This document shows, in pieces, positions 16,917 to 27,456 of a stretch of 64,000 nt of DNA; position 1 is the first letter of the stretch; each line of letters starts with the position of its first letter. A program made the translations under genes and the position numbers. The notes beneath the pieces were generated by a model. The model ran no database searches. It saw only the letters and a list, made by a program, of their open reading frames with translations, and was not told the DNA's origin. Origin of the DNA: Bacteroidaceae bacterium (GTDB lineage Bacteria > Bacteroidota > Bacteroidia > Bacteroidales > Bacteroidaceae); NCBI GenBank assembly GCA_024398785.1, contig JAKSIO010000006.1:20170-84169 (forward strand), written 5' to 3'.

Positions 16917-19900
16917 AAAATATAAATTAATAGCTAACGTCATAGAACACCCGGCAATAGTAATCTTTGCGATTTGCTTGCTGGTGTGCATAGGTGTCTA
17001 TTCGCTGTTCACAATGCAGAAAGATGAATTTCCTGCATTTACAATGCGAATAGGACTTGTTGTAGGTGTTTATCCTGGTGCAAATGCAGAACAGGTTGAA
17101 TCTGATTTGTCAAAGCCTATGGAAGACTTTTTGTTCAAGATGGAAGAAGTGGACCGCATCGAAACCAATTCCATGTCGCAGGACGGTCTTTCATACACCT
17201 ATGTATATCTTAATGACAACGTAAAAGATCCTGATGTATTCTGGAGCAAGTTAAAACTCAAGATTAACGAATCCAAATCGTTATTATTTCCTCCGGGAGT
17301 AATTGCAATCACTGTATTTGATGATTTCATTGCCTCATCAACAATGCTGATTGCAATTGAAAGTCAGGAAAAGACGTATAGAGAACTGCACGATTATACA
17401 ACACAGCTCTCATCTGAGTTGCTTAATCTGGACAGAACTGCCAAGGTAACATTCCTGGGTGAAAGAGAAGAGGAAATTGCCATAACAATTTCACAGGACA
17501 AAATATCCGCTCTGAACATTGATCCTGCAAGTCTGTTGCTGAAATATACGTCCAACAATATCAAGACCATTGCCGGAGACTTTGGAATGGACCAGATGCT
17601 CTTCCCTCTTGATATGGACCGGACCAACAACAATGAATATGAAATTGCAGAACAGATAGTTTCAGAACTTCCTACAGGTGAAATTGTCCGTCTGAAGGAT
17701 ATTGCCAAAATTGAGCGCCGCTACAAGGAGCCCACATCAGACATAAACTATTCCGGCAACAATGCCATTTTCATGAACCTTATCATGAGAAAGGGTAACA
17801 ACATTGTTTCATACGGCAAAGAAGTGGAAAAGGTTTTGGAAAAATTCCAGAAAGATCTGCCTGAAAGTGTTCATGTGTACAAAGTAACGGATCAACCTAC
17901 AATTGTGAGCAAAAGCGTATTCTCATTCCTGCGCGACTTGCTCATTTCCATGGGAGTTGTAATCCTTGTAATGCTGATTCTGTTCCCTGTAAAGACAGCT
18001 CTTGTTGCCAGCAGCAGTTTGCCTATTTGTACGGCTGCCGCAATATGGTTGATGTCAATAACAGGTTGCGAGTTGAATACAGTAACACTTGCAGCGCTTA
18101 TAATGGTACTTGGTATGGTTGTTGATGACTCAATAATCAACATTGACGGTTATATCGACAAACTTCACAAAGGTCTGCAACCAAAGGATGCCGCAGTTAC
18201 ATCTGCCAGCGAATTGTTCATGCCAATGTTCATTGCCACTACAGCAATATCAATGATGTTCTTTCCAATGACCTTTATTATAGAAGGTGAACTTGGAGAA
18301 TTTGTTCAGTTGTTTCCATGGACCGTTTTATTTTCATTAGGCTGGTCTTTGGTGTATGCAATGATGGTTATTCCTCTGTTGGAAGTCAAGTTTATTGATA
18401 AGACAACACCTACCTCCAATTTTGCAAGAGTACAGGAAAAGTTTTTCAACGGACTGCAACGTGCATATGACAGTTTGCAGGGAGCATGTTTCCGTAATCC
18501 CAAGAAAACCATATCTATCGGTATCGGTACAATGGCACTGGGCTTTTTGATGTTTTCACGTCTTAATGTCCAAATGTTGCCAAACTCAACAAGAGACATG
18601 TTTGCAATTGAGATTGAGCTTGCTGAAGGCAGTTCACTTGCAAGAACATCAGAAGTTTGCGACAGCCTGCAACGCATGTTGTTGAAGGAACACGGAATCA
18701 AGGCCGTATCTGCTTTCATCGGAGACCCGGCACCAAGATTCCATATCACATACAATCCTGGAATGCCGTCTACCAATGTGGCACAGCTTATTGTCAAGAC
18801 AGAATCCGCCTCAACAACAGAAGATCTGTTGCCGTACATAGACCGAAAATACGACCATTATTTCTGTGATGCGTACATTCGTGTACGCCAAATGGATTTC
18901 CAGGCAACTGCACATCCTATTGAAATAAATGTTCTGGGAAATGATCTGTCTGAAATGATAGGAGTTGCAGAACAGATAAGAGATTATATGTTCACTCTTG
19001 AAGGAACGGAACTGCGAAATGTAAAGTGTGTAGCAGATAAGGTTCACGCACGCGTGCGCATCACTCCCAAACGTGAAGAATGCGCACGTCTGGGAATTTC
19101 CGCAACAGCCATTTCTCTGGGACTCTTATCCAATAATATCAGTCTTCCGATTACATCCATCAAGGAAAAAGACAGAGAGGTTCCTGTAAATCTTTATGTT
19201 GACACAAACAGCAACGGAGAGAGTTATAAAGAGCTGGAAAATCTTAGAGTTGCAACAACACTTACAGGTACAACAGTTCCTTTGTCACAGGTTGCCGACA
19301 TAACTCCCAACTGGACCCGCGCTACAGTACAGCGTTATGAAGGAAAGAAGTGCGTATCCGTTTATTCGGACATGATGTTCGGCAAATCTCAGATTGAAAG
19401 TAGTGCCAAAATAAGGAAATTCATAAAAAACAATGTAGACCTGCCCAACGGAATTTCTATAAAATATGGAGGTCTTGATTCCATGAACCAGGATACAATT
19501 CCGTCTATTGTAGGCAGTTTCATTGCCGCTGTGCTTGTCTTGCTGTTCTTCCTTCTTATATATTTCAAGAAAGTTAGCATTGCACTGCTGACATTGTTCT
19601 CCACTACCCTTTGTTTCTTTGGAGCATTTTTTGGAGAATGGGCATTCAAATTTGAATTTGGTATGACTTCAGTTTTGGGAGTTGTCAGCCTTATGAGCAT
19701 TATCATGCGTAACGGTATTATTCTGTACGAATATGCTGAAGAACTTCGTTGCAAGGGCGGGTATTCGGCAAAAGAGGCAGCAATGATGGCCGGAAGCCGC
19801 AGAATGAGACCTATATTCCTTACATCTGCAACAACCGCATTAGGTGTTGTCCCTATGATTATTTCAAAATCGTCATTGTGGACACCTATGGGAGTTGTAA

Positions 19901-20019
19901 TCTGCTCGGGAGTTTTATTCTCATTCATTATAGTATTAAGTGTAATGCCTGTCATGTATTGGCTGGTATTCAACAATAAAAGAGAAAATATAATAGCTAC
20001 TGATAATAATGAAAAATAA
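16909..20019 (+). CDS. RND-family efflux transporter, inner-membrane pump
   Basis: The protein has 1036 residues, the AcrB size. An N-terminal membrane helix is followed by a large periplasmic porter domain, helices 2-6 from about residue 340, a second porter domain from about 560, and helices 8-12 from about 870. The proton-relay Asp pair is seen in G-M-V-V-D-D-S-I-I-N, in helix 4. The sequence fits the HAE family. It uses the proton gradient to export lipophilic or amphipathic compounds. Its place behind an ACP and before an acyltransferase-like protein suggests export of a dedicated product rather than general drug efflux. Confidence 0.93.
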   Translation: MNKKYKLIANVIEHPAIVIFAICLLVCIGVYSLFTMQKDEFPAFTMRIGLVVGVYPGANAEQVESDLSKPMEDFLFKMEEVDRIETNSMSQDGLSYTYVYLNDNVKDPDVFWSKLKLKINESKSLLFPPGVIAITVFDDFIASSTMLIAIESQEKTYRELHDYTTQLSSELLNLDRTAKVTFLGEREEEIAITISQDKISALNIDPASLLLKYTSNNIKTIAGDFGMDQMLFPLDMDRTNNNEYEIAEQIVSELPTGEIVRLKDIAKIERRYKEPTSDINYSGNNAIFMNLIMRKGNNIVSYGKEVEKVLEKFQKDLPESVHVYKVTDQPTIVSKSVFSFLRDLLISMGVVILVMLILFPVKTALVASSSLPICTAAAIWLMSITGCELNTVTLAALIMVLGMVVDDSIINIDGYIDKLHKGLQPKDAAVTSASELFMPMFIATTAISMMFFPMTFIIEGELGEFVQLFPWTVLFSLGWSLVYAMMVIPLLEVKFIDKTTPTSNFARVQEKFFNGLQRAYDSLQGACFRNPKKTISIGIGTMALGFLMFSRLNVQMLPNSTRDMFAIEIELAEGSSLARTSEVCDSLQRMLLKEHGIKAVSAFIGDPAPRFHITYNPGMPSTNVAQLIVKTESASTTEDLLPYIDRKYDHYFCDAYIRVRQMDFQATAHPIEINVLGNDLSEMIGVAEQIRDYMFTLEGTELRNVKCVADKVHARVRITPKREECARLGISATAISLGLLSNNISLPITSIKEKDREVPVNLYVDTNSNGESYKELENLRVATTLTGTTVPLSQVADITPNWTRATVQRYEGKKCVSVYSDMMFGKSQIESSAKIRKFIKNNVDLPNGISIKYGGLDSMNQDTIPSIVGSFIAAVLVLLFFLLIYFKKVSIALLTLFSTTLCFFGAFFGEWAFKFEFGMTSVLGVVSLMSIIMRNGIILYEYAEELRCKGGYSAKEAAMMAGSRRMRPIFLTSATTALGVVPMIISKSSLWTPMGVVICSGVLFSFIIVLSVMPVMYWLVFNNKRENIIATDNNEK

Positions 20020-21373
20020 GTATTTGTTATTGATTGCAACAGTCCTTATTCCTGCTTTTACAGGCGTAAAGGCTCAACAACGTCTATCGTTGGACAATTG
20101 CTTGGACTCAGCTATTGTAAACAATGCAACCATCAAAAATGCAAAAATTTCACAGCAGCAGGCTGCTGAAATGAAAAAGGAAGTGATTACCAATTACTTT
20201 CCTTCAGTGCAAGCGCTTGCATTCGGTTTCAAGGCTTCAGATCCATTCATTAACGTGGGTGTTGAAGCCATAGAAAATGCTGCAATAAGAAACGCCGTCA
20301 ACACACTATACAATACATACGGTCGCTATCTGGGTATAGACAATCGTTTTACTGAATTGCAGAATGGCTATATGGCAGCAGGAATTGTAACCCAGCCCAT
20401 ATATGCAGGTGGAAGGATAACCAACGGGAACAGACTTGCCAAATTAGGCAAGGAGGTCTCTGCCCTGCAAAGTGAAATAACCCAAAGAGATGTTTTGCTG
20501 GATGTTGAGGAAAACTATTGGCTTACAGTATCCCTAAACGAAAAAGCAAACACTGTAAATAAGGCTATTGAATTGCTTGATACTCTTACACACGATGTTG
20601 AACTTGCACAGAAAGCCGGTATTGCCACAGACAATGATGCTTTGAAAGTACGTCTGAAAAAGGGTGATATGCAGGTCAACAAAGTAAAACTGGAGAATGG
20701 AATCAAGCTTTCAACAATGAATCTCTGCCGTATATCCGGCATTCAATATTCAGAGGATATTTGTCTGGAGGATAGGATTAATGCCAATTCTCTACCTTCT
20801 CCTGAACAGATAAAATTCTATGGTTCTTCCAAATCTGTTGCGGCCAGACCTGAAGCACAATTGCTTGACCTTCAAGTTTCAGCAAACAGATTGCAGAAAA
20901 AACTTACACTTGGTGAAGCTCTTCCACAGATGGCTATCGGTGGTATGTTTACATACGGACGCATGATGGAGAGATTTGAACAGAATCCAAGATACAATAT
21001 GTTAGGATTTGCAACCATTTCAATTCCAATGACAGATTGGTGGAAAAAATCACATACACTCAAGCGTCAGCAGTATGAGATAGAGAAAGCCCAGATTCAG
21101 AAAGACGATACAATGAACCAGATGGAACTGCAGAACCTGCAGTGCTGGAACACTGTTGTTGAAACATGGGAAATAATGGGTGTTGCCAAACTGAACGCTC
21201 AGGATGCAGAAGAAAATCTCAATCAGACCAGAATCAGTTTCAAAGCAGGTCTGGCCACTACTGCAGAGGTTCTGGAAGCACATACAACATCAATTAATGC
21301 AAACGAAGAGTTGACACAGGCGCAGATTAACTATCTGATGGCTATTAAGCATTACGAAGCTTTAGTAAAATAA
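20009..21373 (+). CDS. TolC-family outer-membrane efflux channel
   Basis: The protein has 454 residues. A signal peptide ends near residue 22 (GVKAQQ). Two OEP repeats form the helical barrel: the first begins L-S-L-D-N-C-L-D-S-A, and the second runs from about 240 to the end, with N-Q-T-R-I-S-F-K-A-G-L-A-T-T-A-E-V-L-E-A near 415. It completes the tripartite pump with the two preceding genes. It overlaps the pump gene by 11 nt. Confidence 0.93.
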   Translation: MKNKYLLLIATVLIPAFTGVKAQQRLSLDNCLDSAIVNNATIKNAKISQQQAAEMKKEVITNYFPSVQALAFGFKASDPFINVGVEAIENAAIRNAVNTLYNTYGRYLGIDNRFTELQNGYMAAGIVTQPIYAGGRITNGNRLAKLGKEVSALQSEITQRDVLLDVEENYWLTVSLNEKANTVNKAIELLDTLTHDVELAQKAGIATDNDALKVRLKKGDMQVNKVKLENGIKLSTMNLCRISGIQYSEDICLEDRINANSLPSPEQIKFYGSSKSVAARPEAQLLDLQVSANRLQKKLTLGEALPQMAIGGMFTYGRMMERFEQNPRYNMLGFATISIPMTDWWKKSHTLKRQQYEIEKAQIQKDDTMNQMELQNLQCWNTVVETWEIMGVAKLNAQDAEENLNQTRISFKAGLATTAEVLEAHTTSINANEELTQAQINYLMAIKHYEALVK

Positions 21374-21391
21374 CATAAACATATAACCAAG

Positions 21392-22552
21392 ATGAAAAAT
21401 TTATTCACCACAAAGATTGTCAATGAACAGAAGAACTATTTGGGAATGTTCAATTTAGTCTGGGGTCTGGGACTTACAGCCTTGATAATATTTCATATTG
21501 TTTTGTCTGTCAGTAGTTTCAGTGAGATGAATTGGAATCGTCCCATGATATGGGGCAGTTATTCTGTTATCTTGGCTTTTGCCATGATTAACGGCTACAA
21601 TTACAAACCGGACAAAAAAATAGGAAAAGCTTTCATTATCAGTACAAAGCAAGTCTTTTCCAAATATATCATCATTGGACTGTTTACAGGTCTGTTTGTT
21701 ACATGGGAAATGTATCTGACAGACTGGCCCGGTCAGAATGCAATTGTTAATCTGAACAGATGGACCAGTTTGGTGGCATCGTTCTTTATGGGTAATTTCT
21801 TTCCTCTGCCTCCATGCGGAGAAATGGTAATAGAGGATATATTTTTTGCCTTCCCTCTCATTTTTGCATATTGGATAGTTTTTGTATTCTGGTTAATCAA
21901 GAATTTTTTCAATGTAGTGTTCAAGATTAGCAACGAATGGGTAAGAGCTTTTATTATTTTTGCTATCAGCGGCGGATTTGTATATATGTTCAATACATAC
22001 CAAGTATTCTGGTTACCGATGAAAGGCGGTGACAACCGCAATTACCTGTGTTTCTGCCAGGCTTTCTATGTTATGCCGTTCGTTTACATAGGTTATCTTG
22101 TCAAGAAATTCAAGATGCTTACTGAAGAAAGAGGCATCTATCTGCTAGGATACATTGTTCTTGCCGTAGCAAGTTATCTCTTGTGCGGTATTGCATCAGA
22201 AGACAATTATTTTGCAGTTTCTGAAACTCCATGGGCAGCTTCTACCGGGAATCTGTACCTTGGTATGTTTGTCGCTTTAGGAGCAGGTCTTGTTCTGATG
22301 CGTCTTTCAGTTGGCGTTTCCCGTCTGAATCTCAAATTCCTTGCAATATTTGAAAGAATAGGCGCCATGTCAACAGACGTTCTGGTTGTTCATGAAATAT
22401 TATTCTTCTCCATACCTAACATGCTTATTTTTAAAGCATTGGAAAACAGCATAGGGCACGGATTGGCTTTATTGGCATTGATTGCAGTTCATTTTGCACT
22501 TATTTACGCAGGATTGGAATTTTGGAAATATATTAGAAAACATTGGAATTAA
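21392..22552 (+). CDS. polytopic membrane protein, acyltransferase-3-like
   Basis: The protein has 386 residues with about ten hydrophobic segments. A conserved-looking His lies in the first helix (LTALIIFHIVLS), and a late F-E-R-I-G-A-M-S-T-D-V-L-V-V-H-E resembles the C-terminal G-x-x-S-x-x-x-Y-x-x-H region of acyltransferase-3 proteins. Those proteins move acyl groups onto exported sugars or lipids at the inner membrane. The match is distant, so the family is a proposal. It is not an MBOAT of the DltB type by visible motifs. Its stop overlaps the next start (TAATG). Confidence 0.6.
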   Translation: MKNLFTTKIVNEQKNYLGMFNLVWGLGLTALIIFHIVLSVSSFSEMNWNRPMIWGSYSVILAFAMINGYNYKPDKKIGKAFIISTKQVFSKYIIIGLFTGLFVTWEMYLTDWPGQNAIVNLNRWTSLVASFFMGNFFPLPPCGEMVIEDIFFAFPLIFAYWIVFVFWLIKNFFNVVFKISNEWVRAFIIFAISGGFVYMFNTYQVFWLPMKGGDNRNYLCFCQAFYVMPFVYIGYLVKKFKMLTEERGIYLLGYIVLAVASYLLCGIASEDNYFAVSETPWAASTGNLYLGMFVALGAGLVLMRLSVGVSRLNLKFLAIFERIGAMSTDVLVVHEILFFSIPNMLIFKALENSIGHGLALLALIAVHFALIYAGLEFWKYIRKHWN

Positions 22553-24159
22553 TGAAAAAAATAGCTTTCGCGATTATTTTATCCGCTTTGGCGGTAGTTA
22601 TTGGATGTTCACCAGAAACTAAGAGTATAGATAAACCCGAACATCCAAAAACGGATACAATACCGCAACAGGATGACGATCCTATCAAATACAGGACTGG
22701 CGGTACGCATCTTGTCAAAATTGAGTATGAGCAGACCGCTACAGAGCTGGAACTTAAAAAACGCAGTGCGGATTTGATTTACAACATAATTTCAGGAATG
22801 GAAGATGACGGGTCTTTGTCTTTTTCTGATTTGAAAAATGCGGTAGGCGATTATGACCCGGAAAACAGTAACGTGCAAACGGCACAAAAAATGTTGTTCA
22901 AACTGGCGGAAGCCGTACCTATGGCTGAAACAGACAATGAACAGGAAAATATTGAACCATACACATTGGATGTTGCCTCCATGCTGAACGAACTGCTGAA
23001 ATTCGCAACGTCCACTCCGATTACCAACGGTATTCACGAGATAGTGTATACATACAAGACTGTAAACGGAAAAGGCGAACCTACTACTGCATCCGCTACT
23101 CTTTTCCTACCACGCAAATCACTTTTCATCAATAGTGTACCAACGCTGGTCATGCCTCATTACGGAGACTTTAAGCGCAATCTTGCACCGTCAAACAGTG
23201 TTCTTAAAGGTTTTGACTATGGTATTCAGAAAATTGAAGATTTGCAGTATGTGGCTACATTTCTTATTGAATTGATGGCCCGTAACGGATATGCGTTCAT
23301 ATATCCTGACGGATTGGGTATAGGAGCAAACCATGAAGCAGTTCCTATGGCTACAAAAATAAGTGCATATAATGTGATAGATGCCATATTGGCTGCTCAG
23401 GAAATTGTTATCGATAATGATGATACCGTTTGGGACAAACAGAACATAAATCTTTTCAGTCTGTCTTTGGGAGCATACAGCGCTTTGGAAACAGCCAAAG
23501 TAATCCAACAAGAATATTCAGATTTACTGAAAGTTAAAACAACAGCATGTGTGGACGGTCCGTATGACATTTCCGGCATAATGATGGATGCCATGCTTCA
23601 TAATGACAATATCCAGTTTTATGTGCCGTCACTGGTATTCTCTTTTGACAATGTATTCAGCGCATACGAACCTGATTTCAGCTATACCAATACGTTGCGT
23701 AATGACATTCCGGGATTTCAGGAGGGATATAGCGGCGTTTATCTGAATCCCGATGAGAATGACCCTGTCCACGCCACCAACAGATATCTCAAAACTGCAC
23801 TCGGATATGATTGCAAGGATGAGACAAAGGCATTAAGCCAGAAGTTTATTGACAGCATCCAATGCCCTACAAGCAATCTGCAGAAATATATCAGGACATG
23901 CAATGCTTTCTATAACTGGGTGCCTGAAATGCCTGTTATGTTTTTCCACAACCCGGGCGATCCGACAGTTATTGTTGACAACGTGTACAAGGCTATGGAA
24001 GAATTCAATAAAGCGGGTTGCGTTACAGTTGACTATACATTGTTTCCCGAATATCTGGAACAGATTTATTTCCACGGCGGAGCTTGTGTGATAGGTATGT
24101 TCAAGGCTTTCAAATGGATTGACAAGCAGGTCTACGGGGATAGAATTGTTAACCAATAA
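22552..24159 (+). CDS. lipoprotein alpha/beta-hydrolase, tandem copy 1
   Basis: The protein has 535 residues; the lipobox is V-I-G-C. It shares with the next three genes the block Y-R-T-G-G-x-H-L near the N-terminus and T-Y-K-T-V-N-G-K-G-E-P in the middle, and a final A-F-K-W-x-D-K. The hydrolase elbow here reads S-L-S305-L-G, so the first Gly of GxSxG is replaced by Ser. The acid is probably in N-P-G-D-P-T and the His in Y-F-H-G-G-A. It is the most divergent of the four copies and has a shorter acid loop. A surface esterase or acylhydrolase role is inferred. Confidence 0.8.
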   Translation: MKKIAFAIILSALAVVIGCSPETKSIDKPEHPKTDTIPQQDDDPIKYRTGGTHLVKIEYEQTATELELKKRSADLIYNIISGMEDDGSLSFSDLKNAVGDYDPENSNVQTAQKMLFKLAEAVPMAETDNEQENIEPYTLDVASMLNELLKFATSTPITNGIHEIVYTYKTVNGKGEPTTASATLFLPRKSLFINSVPTLVMPHYGDFKRNLAPSNSVLKGFDYGIQKIEDLQYVATFLIELMARNGYAFIYPDGLGIGANHEAVPMATKISAYNVIDAILAAQEIVIDNDDTVWDKQNINLFSLSLGAYSALETAKVIQQEYSDLLKVKTTACVDGPYDISGIMMDAMLHNDNIQFYVPSLVFSFDNVFSAYEPDFSYTNTLRNDIPGFQEGYSGVYLNPDENDPVHATNRYLKTALGYDCKDETKALSQKFIDSIQCPTSNLQKYIRTCNAFYNWVPEMPVMFFHNPGDPTVIVDNVYKAMEEFNKAGCVTVDYTLFPEYLEQIYFHGGACVIGMFKAFKWIDKQVYGDRIVNQ

Positions 24160-24198
24160 TCAATTGACCAAGATAAATTCATAAAAAAAAATTTCCAT

Positions 24199-25803
24199 AT
24201 GAAAAAGATTTTATTTGTGATTTTGGGACTTGTTCTTCTGACAGGTTGCCAGAAAGGAGAGAAAATTGAGAAACCGGTTCCTGATGATCCAAGTGAAAGC
24301 GAAATTACCGATATTCCTGTTCCGGAGTTGAAATATCGTACAGGAGGTAAGACGCATATTGTCAGTATTGATTCTGAATATGAAGCTTATGATCCGGAGC
24401 TTAAGCTACGAAGTATTAAATTGATATATTCACTTGCACAGATTATTCAGGAATACACCAACAAGGACAGTGAATCCAGCAATTCATACAAATTGTCTGA
24501 ATCTGGAGATGATGTGGCTGAACAGATTGTTTCTCTTGACGCTCAGTCTGTTGTTTCATATTTATTGCAACTCTTAACAACATCAACTTTATCCACAGCT
24601 GGAATACACACCTACACATACACGTACAAAACGGTAAACGGCAAGGGTGAACCTACAACTGCCGTTGCTGCATTGTTCGTTCCAAAGAAGGGTATTAAAA
24701 TCAAGGAGACACCTGTTCTTGTATTGCCAGGATTCGGTATTGCACGTGCAATGGCAACATCAATCAGCGTCAGTGCTGGAATAGACTACGGTATGTCAGA
24801 TTTGACAAACCTGCAATCATTGGGTGGAATTATATCAATCATGTATGAGCTGTTGGCACGTACAGGTTACATCGTGTTGTGTCCTGATGGTCTTGGAATG
24901 GGAGATAATTATGACAACCACATGATTTGTACAAAAACAAGTGCATATCCTGTAATTGATGCTCTGCTTGCATGCCGAGATATTGATTTTGGCAATACAG
25001 ATGTACAGTGGGACGGAAAGACTGTTACCGTTCTTGGATTGAGCGAAAGTGCATATACTGCAATGGAAGTTTGCAAAGTGCTGCAGGAAGAATATGCTGA
25101 TGCATTCAATGTTGTTGCCGGCGCTTGCGTTGATGGTCCGTACGATGTATCGGAGTCAATGAGAAATGCACTTTTCAACAATAACGATAAAGGAAACAGC
25201 ATTATGAGTTATGCAATTCCGGTTGTATATTCTCTGTCAGATACATACGGTGCTACCCAGCCGTTCTTCAGTTATAAGAATGCATTCCGTAACGATATAG
25301 AAGGAATTGAAAATTTCCCTGAATATATAAATGACTTCTATACAGATCCTACAAAAAACACTGATCTTAGCAGTACAACCAGTTTCTTGAAAAAAGCAAT
25401 GCCTGGCATTTATAAATCTGCAATATCAGCTTTGTCCGAAGAATATCTGCAGACTATTCTTGATCCGAACAGTTTTGCATACAAATTCCTTCAGGATTGT
25501 AACTCGTTTGACAATTGGATGCCTAGAATGCCGTTTATGATATTCCAGCATCCTGCTGATAATATGATTCCGCCAAGCAACGGAGAACGTGCCATTGAGG
25601 CTTTCCGTGCCGCAGGTAGCGTAACAGCAGATATCACATATTTCTATGAAACACTTGATTTAAACTTGGGAGGCAGCTCTAGTGCTGGAAGTTTTTTGCA
25701 TGTAGGAGCAAGTTATGTTGGCATGTTCAAAGCGTTCAAGTGGATTGATAAACAGGTTTACGGAAACAGACTGATGAACCTCAATATTAAATTTGTAGAC
25801 TAA
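24199..25803 (+). CDS. lipoprotein alpha/beta-hydrolase, tandem copy 2
   Basis: The protein has 534 residues; the lipobox is L-T-G-C. It shares the N-terminal Y-R-T-G-G-K-T-H-I-V-S-I-D block and T-Y-K-T-V-N-G-K-G-E-P-T-T-A with its neighbours. The nucleophile elbow is G-L-S282-E-S, so the second Gly of GxSxG is a Ser. The acid is likely in H-P-A-D-N-M-I-P and the His in L-H-V-G-A-S. It lies 39 nt after copy 1 and 24 nt before copy 3. It is anchored in a membrane by lipid and acts outside the cytosol. Confidence 0.8.
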   Translation: MKKILFVILGLVLLTGCQKGEKIEKPVPDDPSESEITDIPVPELKYRTGGKTHIVSIDSEYEAYDPELKLRSIKLIYSLAQIIQEYTNKDSESSNSYKLSESGDDVAEQIVSLDAQSVVSYLLQLLTTSTLSTAGIHTYTYTYKTVNGKGEPTTAVAALFVPKKGIKIKETPVLVLPGFGIARAMATSISVSAGIDYGMSDLTNLQSLGGIISIMYELLARTGYIVLCPDGLGMGDNYDNHMICTKTSAYPVIDALLACRDIDFGNTDVQWDGKTVTVLGLSESAYTAMEVCKVLQEEYADAFNVVAGACVDGPYDVSESMRNALFNNNDKGNSIMSYAIPVVYSLSDTYGATQPFFSYKNAFRNDIEGIENFPEYINDFYTDPTKNTDLSSTTSFLKKAMPGIYKSAISALSEEYLQTILDPNSFAYKFLQDCNSFDNWMPRMPFMIFQHPADNMIPPSNGERAIEAFRAAGSVTADITYFYETLDLNLGGSSSAGSFLHVGASYVGMFKAFKWIDKQVYGNRLMNLNIKFVD

Positions 25804-25827
25804 TTAGAAACACAAAATATACCCATT

Positions 25828-27456
25828 ATGAAAAGATTATTATTAATTTGTGGGTTATCACTTATACTGGCAGGTTGCCAGAAAGGAGAAGAAGAAAAGA
25901 ATGTTGAACCAACACCATACGTTGATCCTACAGATCCGGCAATTATAAATGCACCTGTGCCAGATTTGAACTACCGTACCGGCGGAACAACGCACCTTGT
26001 AAGCATCGACGCCGAGTGGGAAGCCTATGATGTTCAGTTGAAAGCCCGCGATGTCAAACTGATTTACTCCCTTATAGGATCATTGAAGGAAATGGGTGAA
26101 AACGGGAATAGTATGTTTTCATTTGCAGATGAACAGAACAGTGAGGTTGTTGCAATGGACATTACAAAAGTATTGTCATTTATGCTGAAACTATCCCAGT
26201 CTGCAACATTTTCAACATCGGGCATACACAACTATGCTTTCACATACAAAACAGTCAATGGCAAAGGTGAGCCTACTACAGCTACCGCTGCTCTGTTCGT
26301 TCCTAAAACAGGAATAAATATTAAAGAGGCTCCAATGCTGGTTGTCCCATTATTTGGAGCTCTTGAACGCAGCATGTCTCCATCTTTCAGTGTTAAATGT
26401 GGAATCAACTACGGTGTAGACGGATTAGACATCGAAAAGTTGGGCAATATATTCTCTTTGTTCTATGAAATGATGGCACGTTGCGGATATGTGGTTCTTT
26501 GCGCCGACGGACTTGGATTGGGTGAGAACTATGACAATCACATTATGTGTACCAAGGTAGCAGCTTACACGGTAATAGATGCCTTGCTGGCCTGCCGCGA
26601 CATCCAGTTTGACAAGACAGATGTTCAGTGGGATAAGAAAACCGTTGACGTATTGGGTATGTCTGAAGGCGGATATACCACAATGGAAACATGTAAAGTA
26701 TTGCAGGAAGAGTATTCAGATGTTTTCAATGTTTTTGCCGCCGGATGCGTTGACGGACCATATGACGTTTCCGGATCAATGATAAATGCAATTTTTGCTG
26801 ATGATCTTCCTTCATGGGATATTGAAGGCTTTGCAATGGATCTTAACGTGTACTCTGTACCAGTTATTTTTGCATTGTCTGACACTTATGGTAAGGCACA
26901 GCCATTCTTCAGCTATAAGAATGCATTCCGTAACGACATCAAGGGTATCAAAAACTTCCCTGAATACTTTAATGACTTTTATACCGATCCTTCAAGGAAT
27001 GTAGATATGGACAATACTACGCTATTCTTAAAGGAAACCTTGGGAGACATGTATAAATCAAACATTTCGGCTTTGTCTGAACAATATGTTGATATTTTGA
27101 CCAATCCGAACAGTTTTGCTCACAAATTCCTTGTTGACTGCAATGCATTCAACAACTGGATGCCTGAAATGAACCTCATGATATTCCAGTGTATTGAAGA
27201 TGATCTTATTCCTGTAAGCAATGGAGAACGCGCTATTGAAGCATTCCGTGCCGCAGGCAGCACTACAGCTGACATCACATATTTCAATGAGATTCTTGAC
27301 ATGGGCTTTGGAATGATCCATTTTGGAGCTTCTTTCACAGGATTCTTCAAGGCATTCAAATGGCTTGACAAATTGACATACGGAGACAGATTTTTAAATA
27401 GTGAGATTGAATTGCCTGATGCTCTGATGAATATTCAAATACCTGCACTACATTGA
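25828..27456 (+). CDS. lipoprotein alpha/beta-hydrolase, tandem copy 3
   Basis: The protein has 542 residues; the lipobox is L-A-G-C. It is very close to copy 2 over its whole length, including the V-P-D/E-L-x-Y-R-T-G-G start. The elbow is the canonical G-M-S279-E-G. The acid is probably in E-D-D-L-I-P and the His in I-H-F-G-A-S. A C-terminal extension of about 15 residues follows the shared end (after L-N-S-E-I-E). It is the copy most likely to be a normal active hydrolase along with copy 4. Confidence 0.82.
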   Translation: MKRLLLICGLSLILAGCQKGEEEKNVEPTPYVDPTDPAIINAPVPDLNYRTGGTTHLVSIDAEWEAYDVQLKARDVKLIYSLIGSLKEMGENGNSMFSFADEQNSEVVAMDITKVLSFMLKLSQSATFSTSGIHNYAFTYKTVNGKGEPTTATAALFVPKTGINIKEAPMLVVPLFGALERSMSPSFSVKCGINYGVDGLDIEKLGNIFSLFYEMMARCGYVVLCADGLGLGENYDNHIMCTKVAAYTVIDALLACRDIQFDKTDVQWDKKTVDVLGMSEGGYTTMETCKVLQEEYSDVFNVFAAGCVDGPYDVSGSMINAIFADDLPSWDIEGFAMDLNVYSVPVIFALSDTYGKAQPFFSYKNAFRNDIKGIKNFPEYFNDFYTDPSRNVDMDNTTLFLKETLGDMYKSNISALSEQYVDILTNPNSFAHKFLVDCNAFNNWMPEMNLMIFQCIEDDLIPVSNGERAIEAFRAAGSTTADITYFNEILDMGFGMIHFGASFTGFFKAFKWLDKLTYGDRFLNSEIELPDALMNIQIPALH

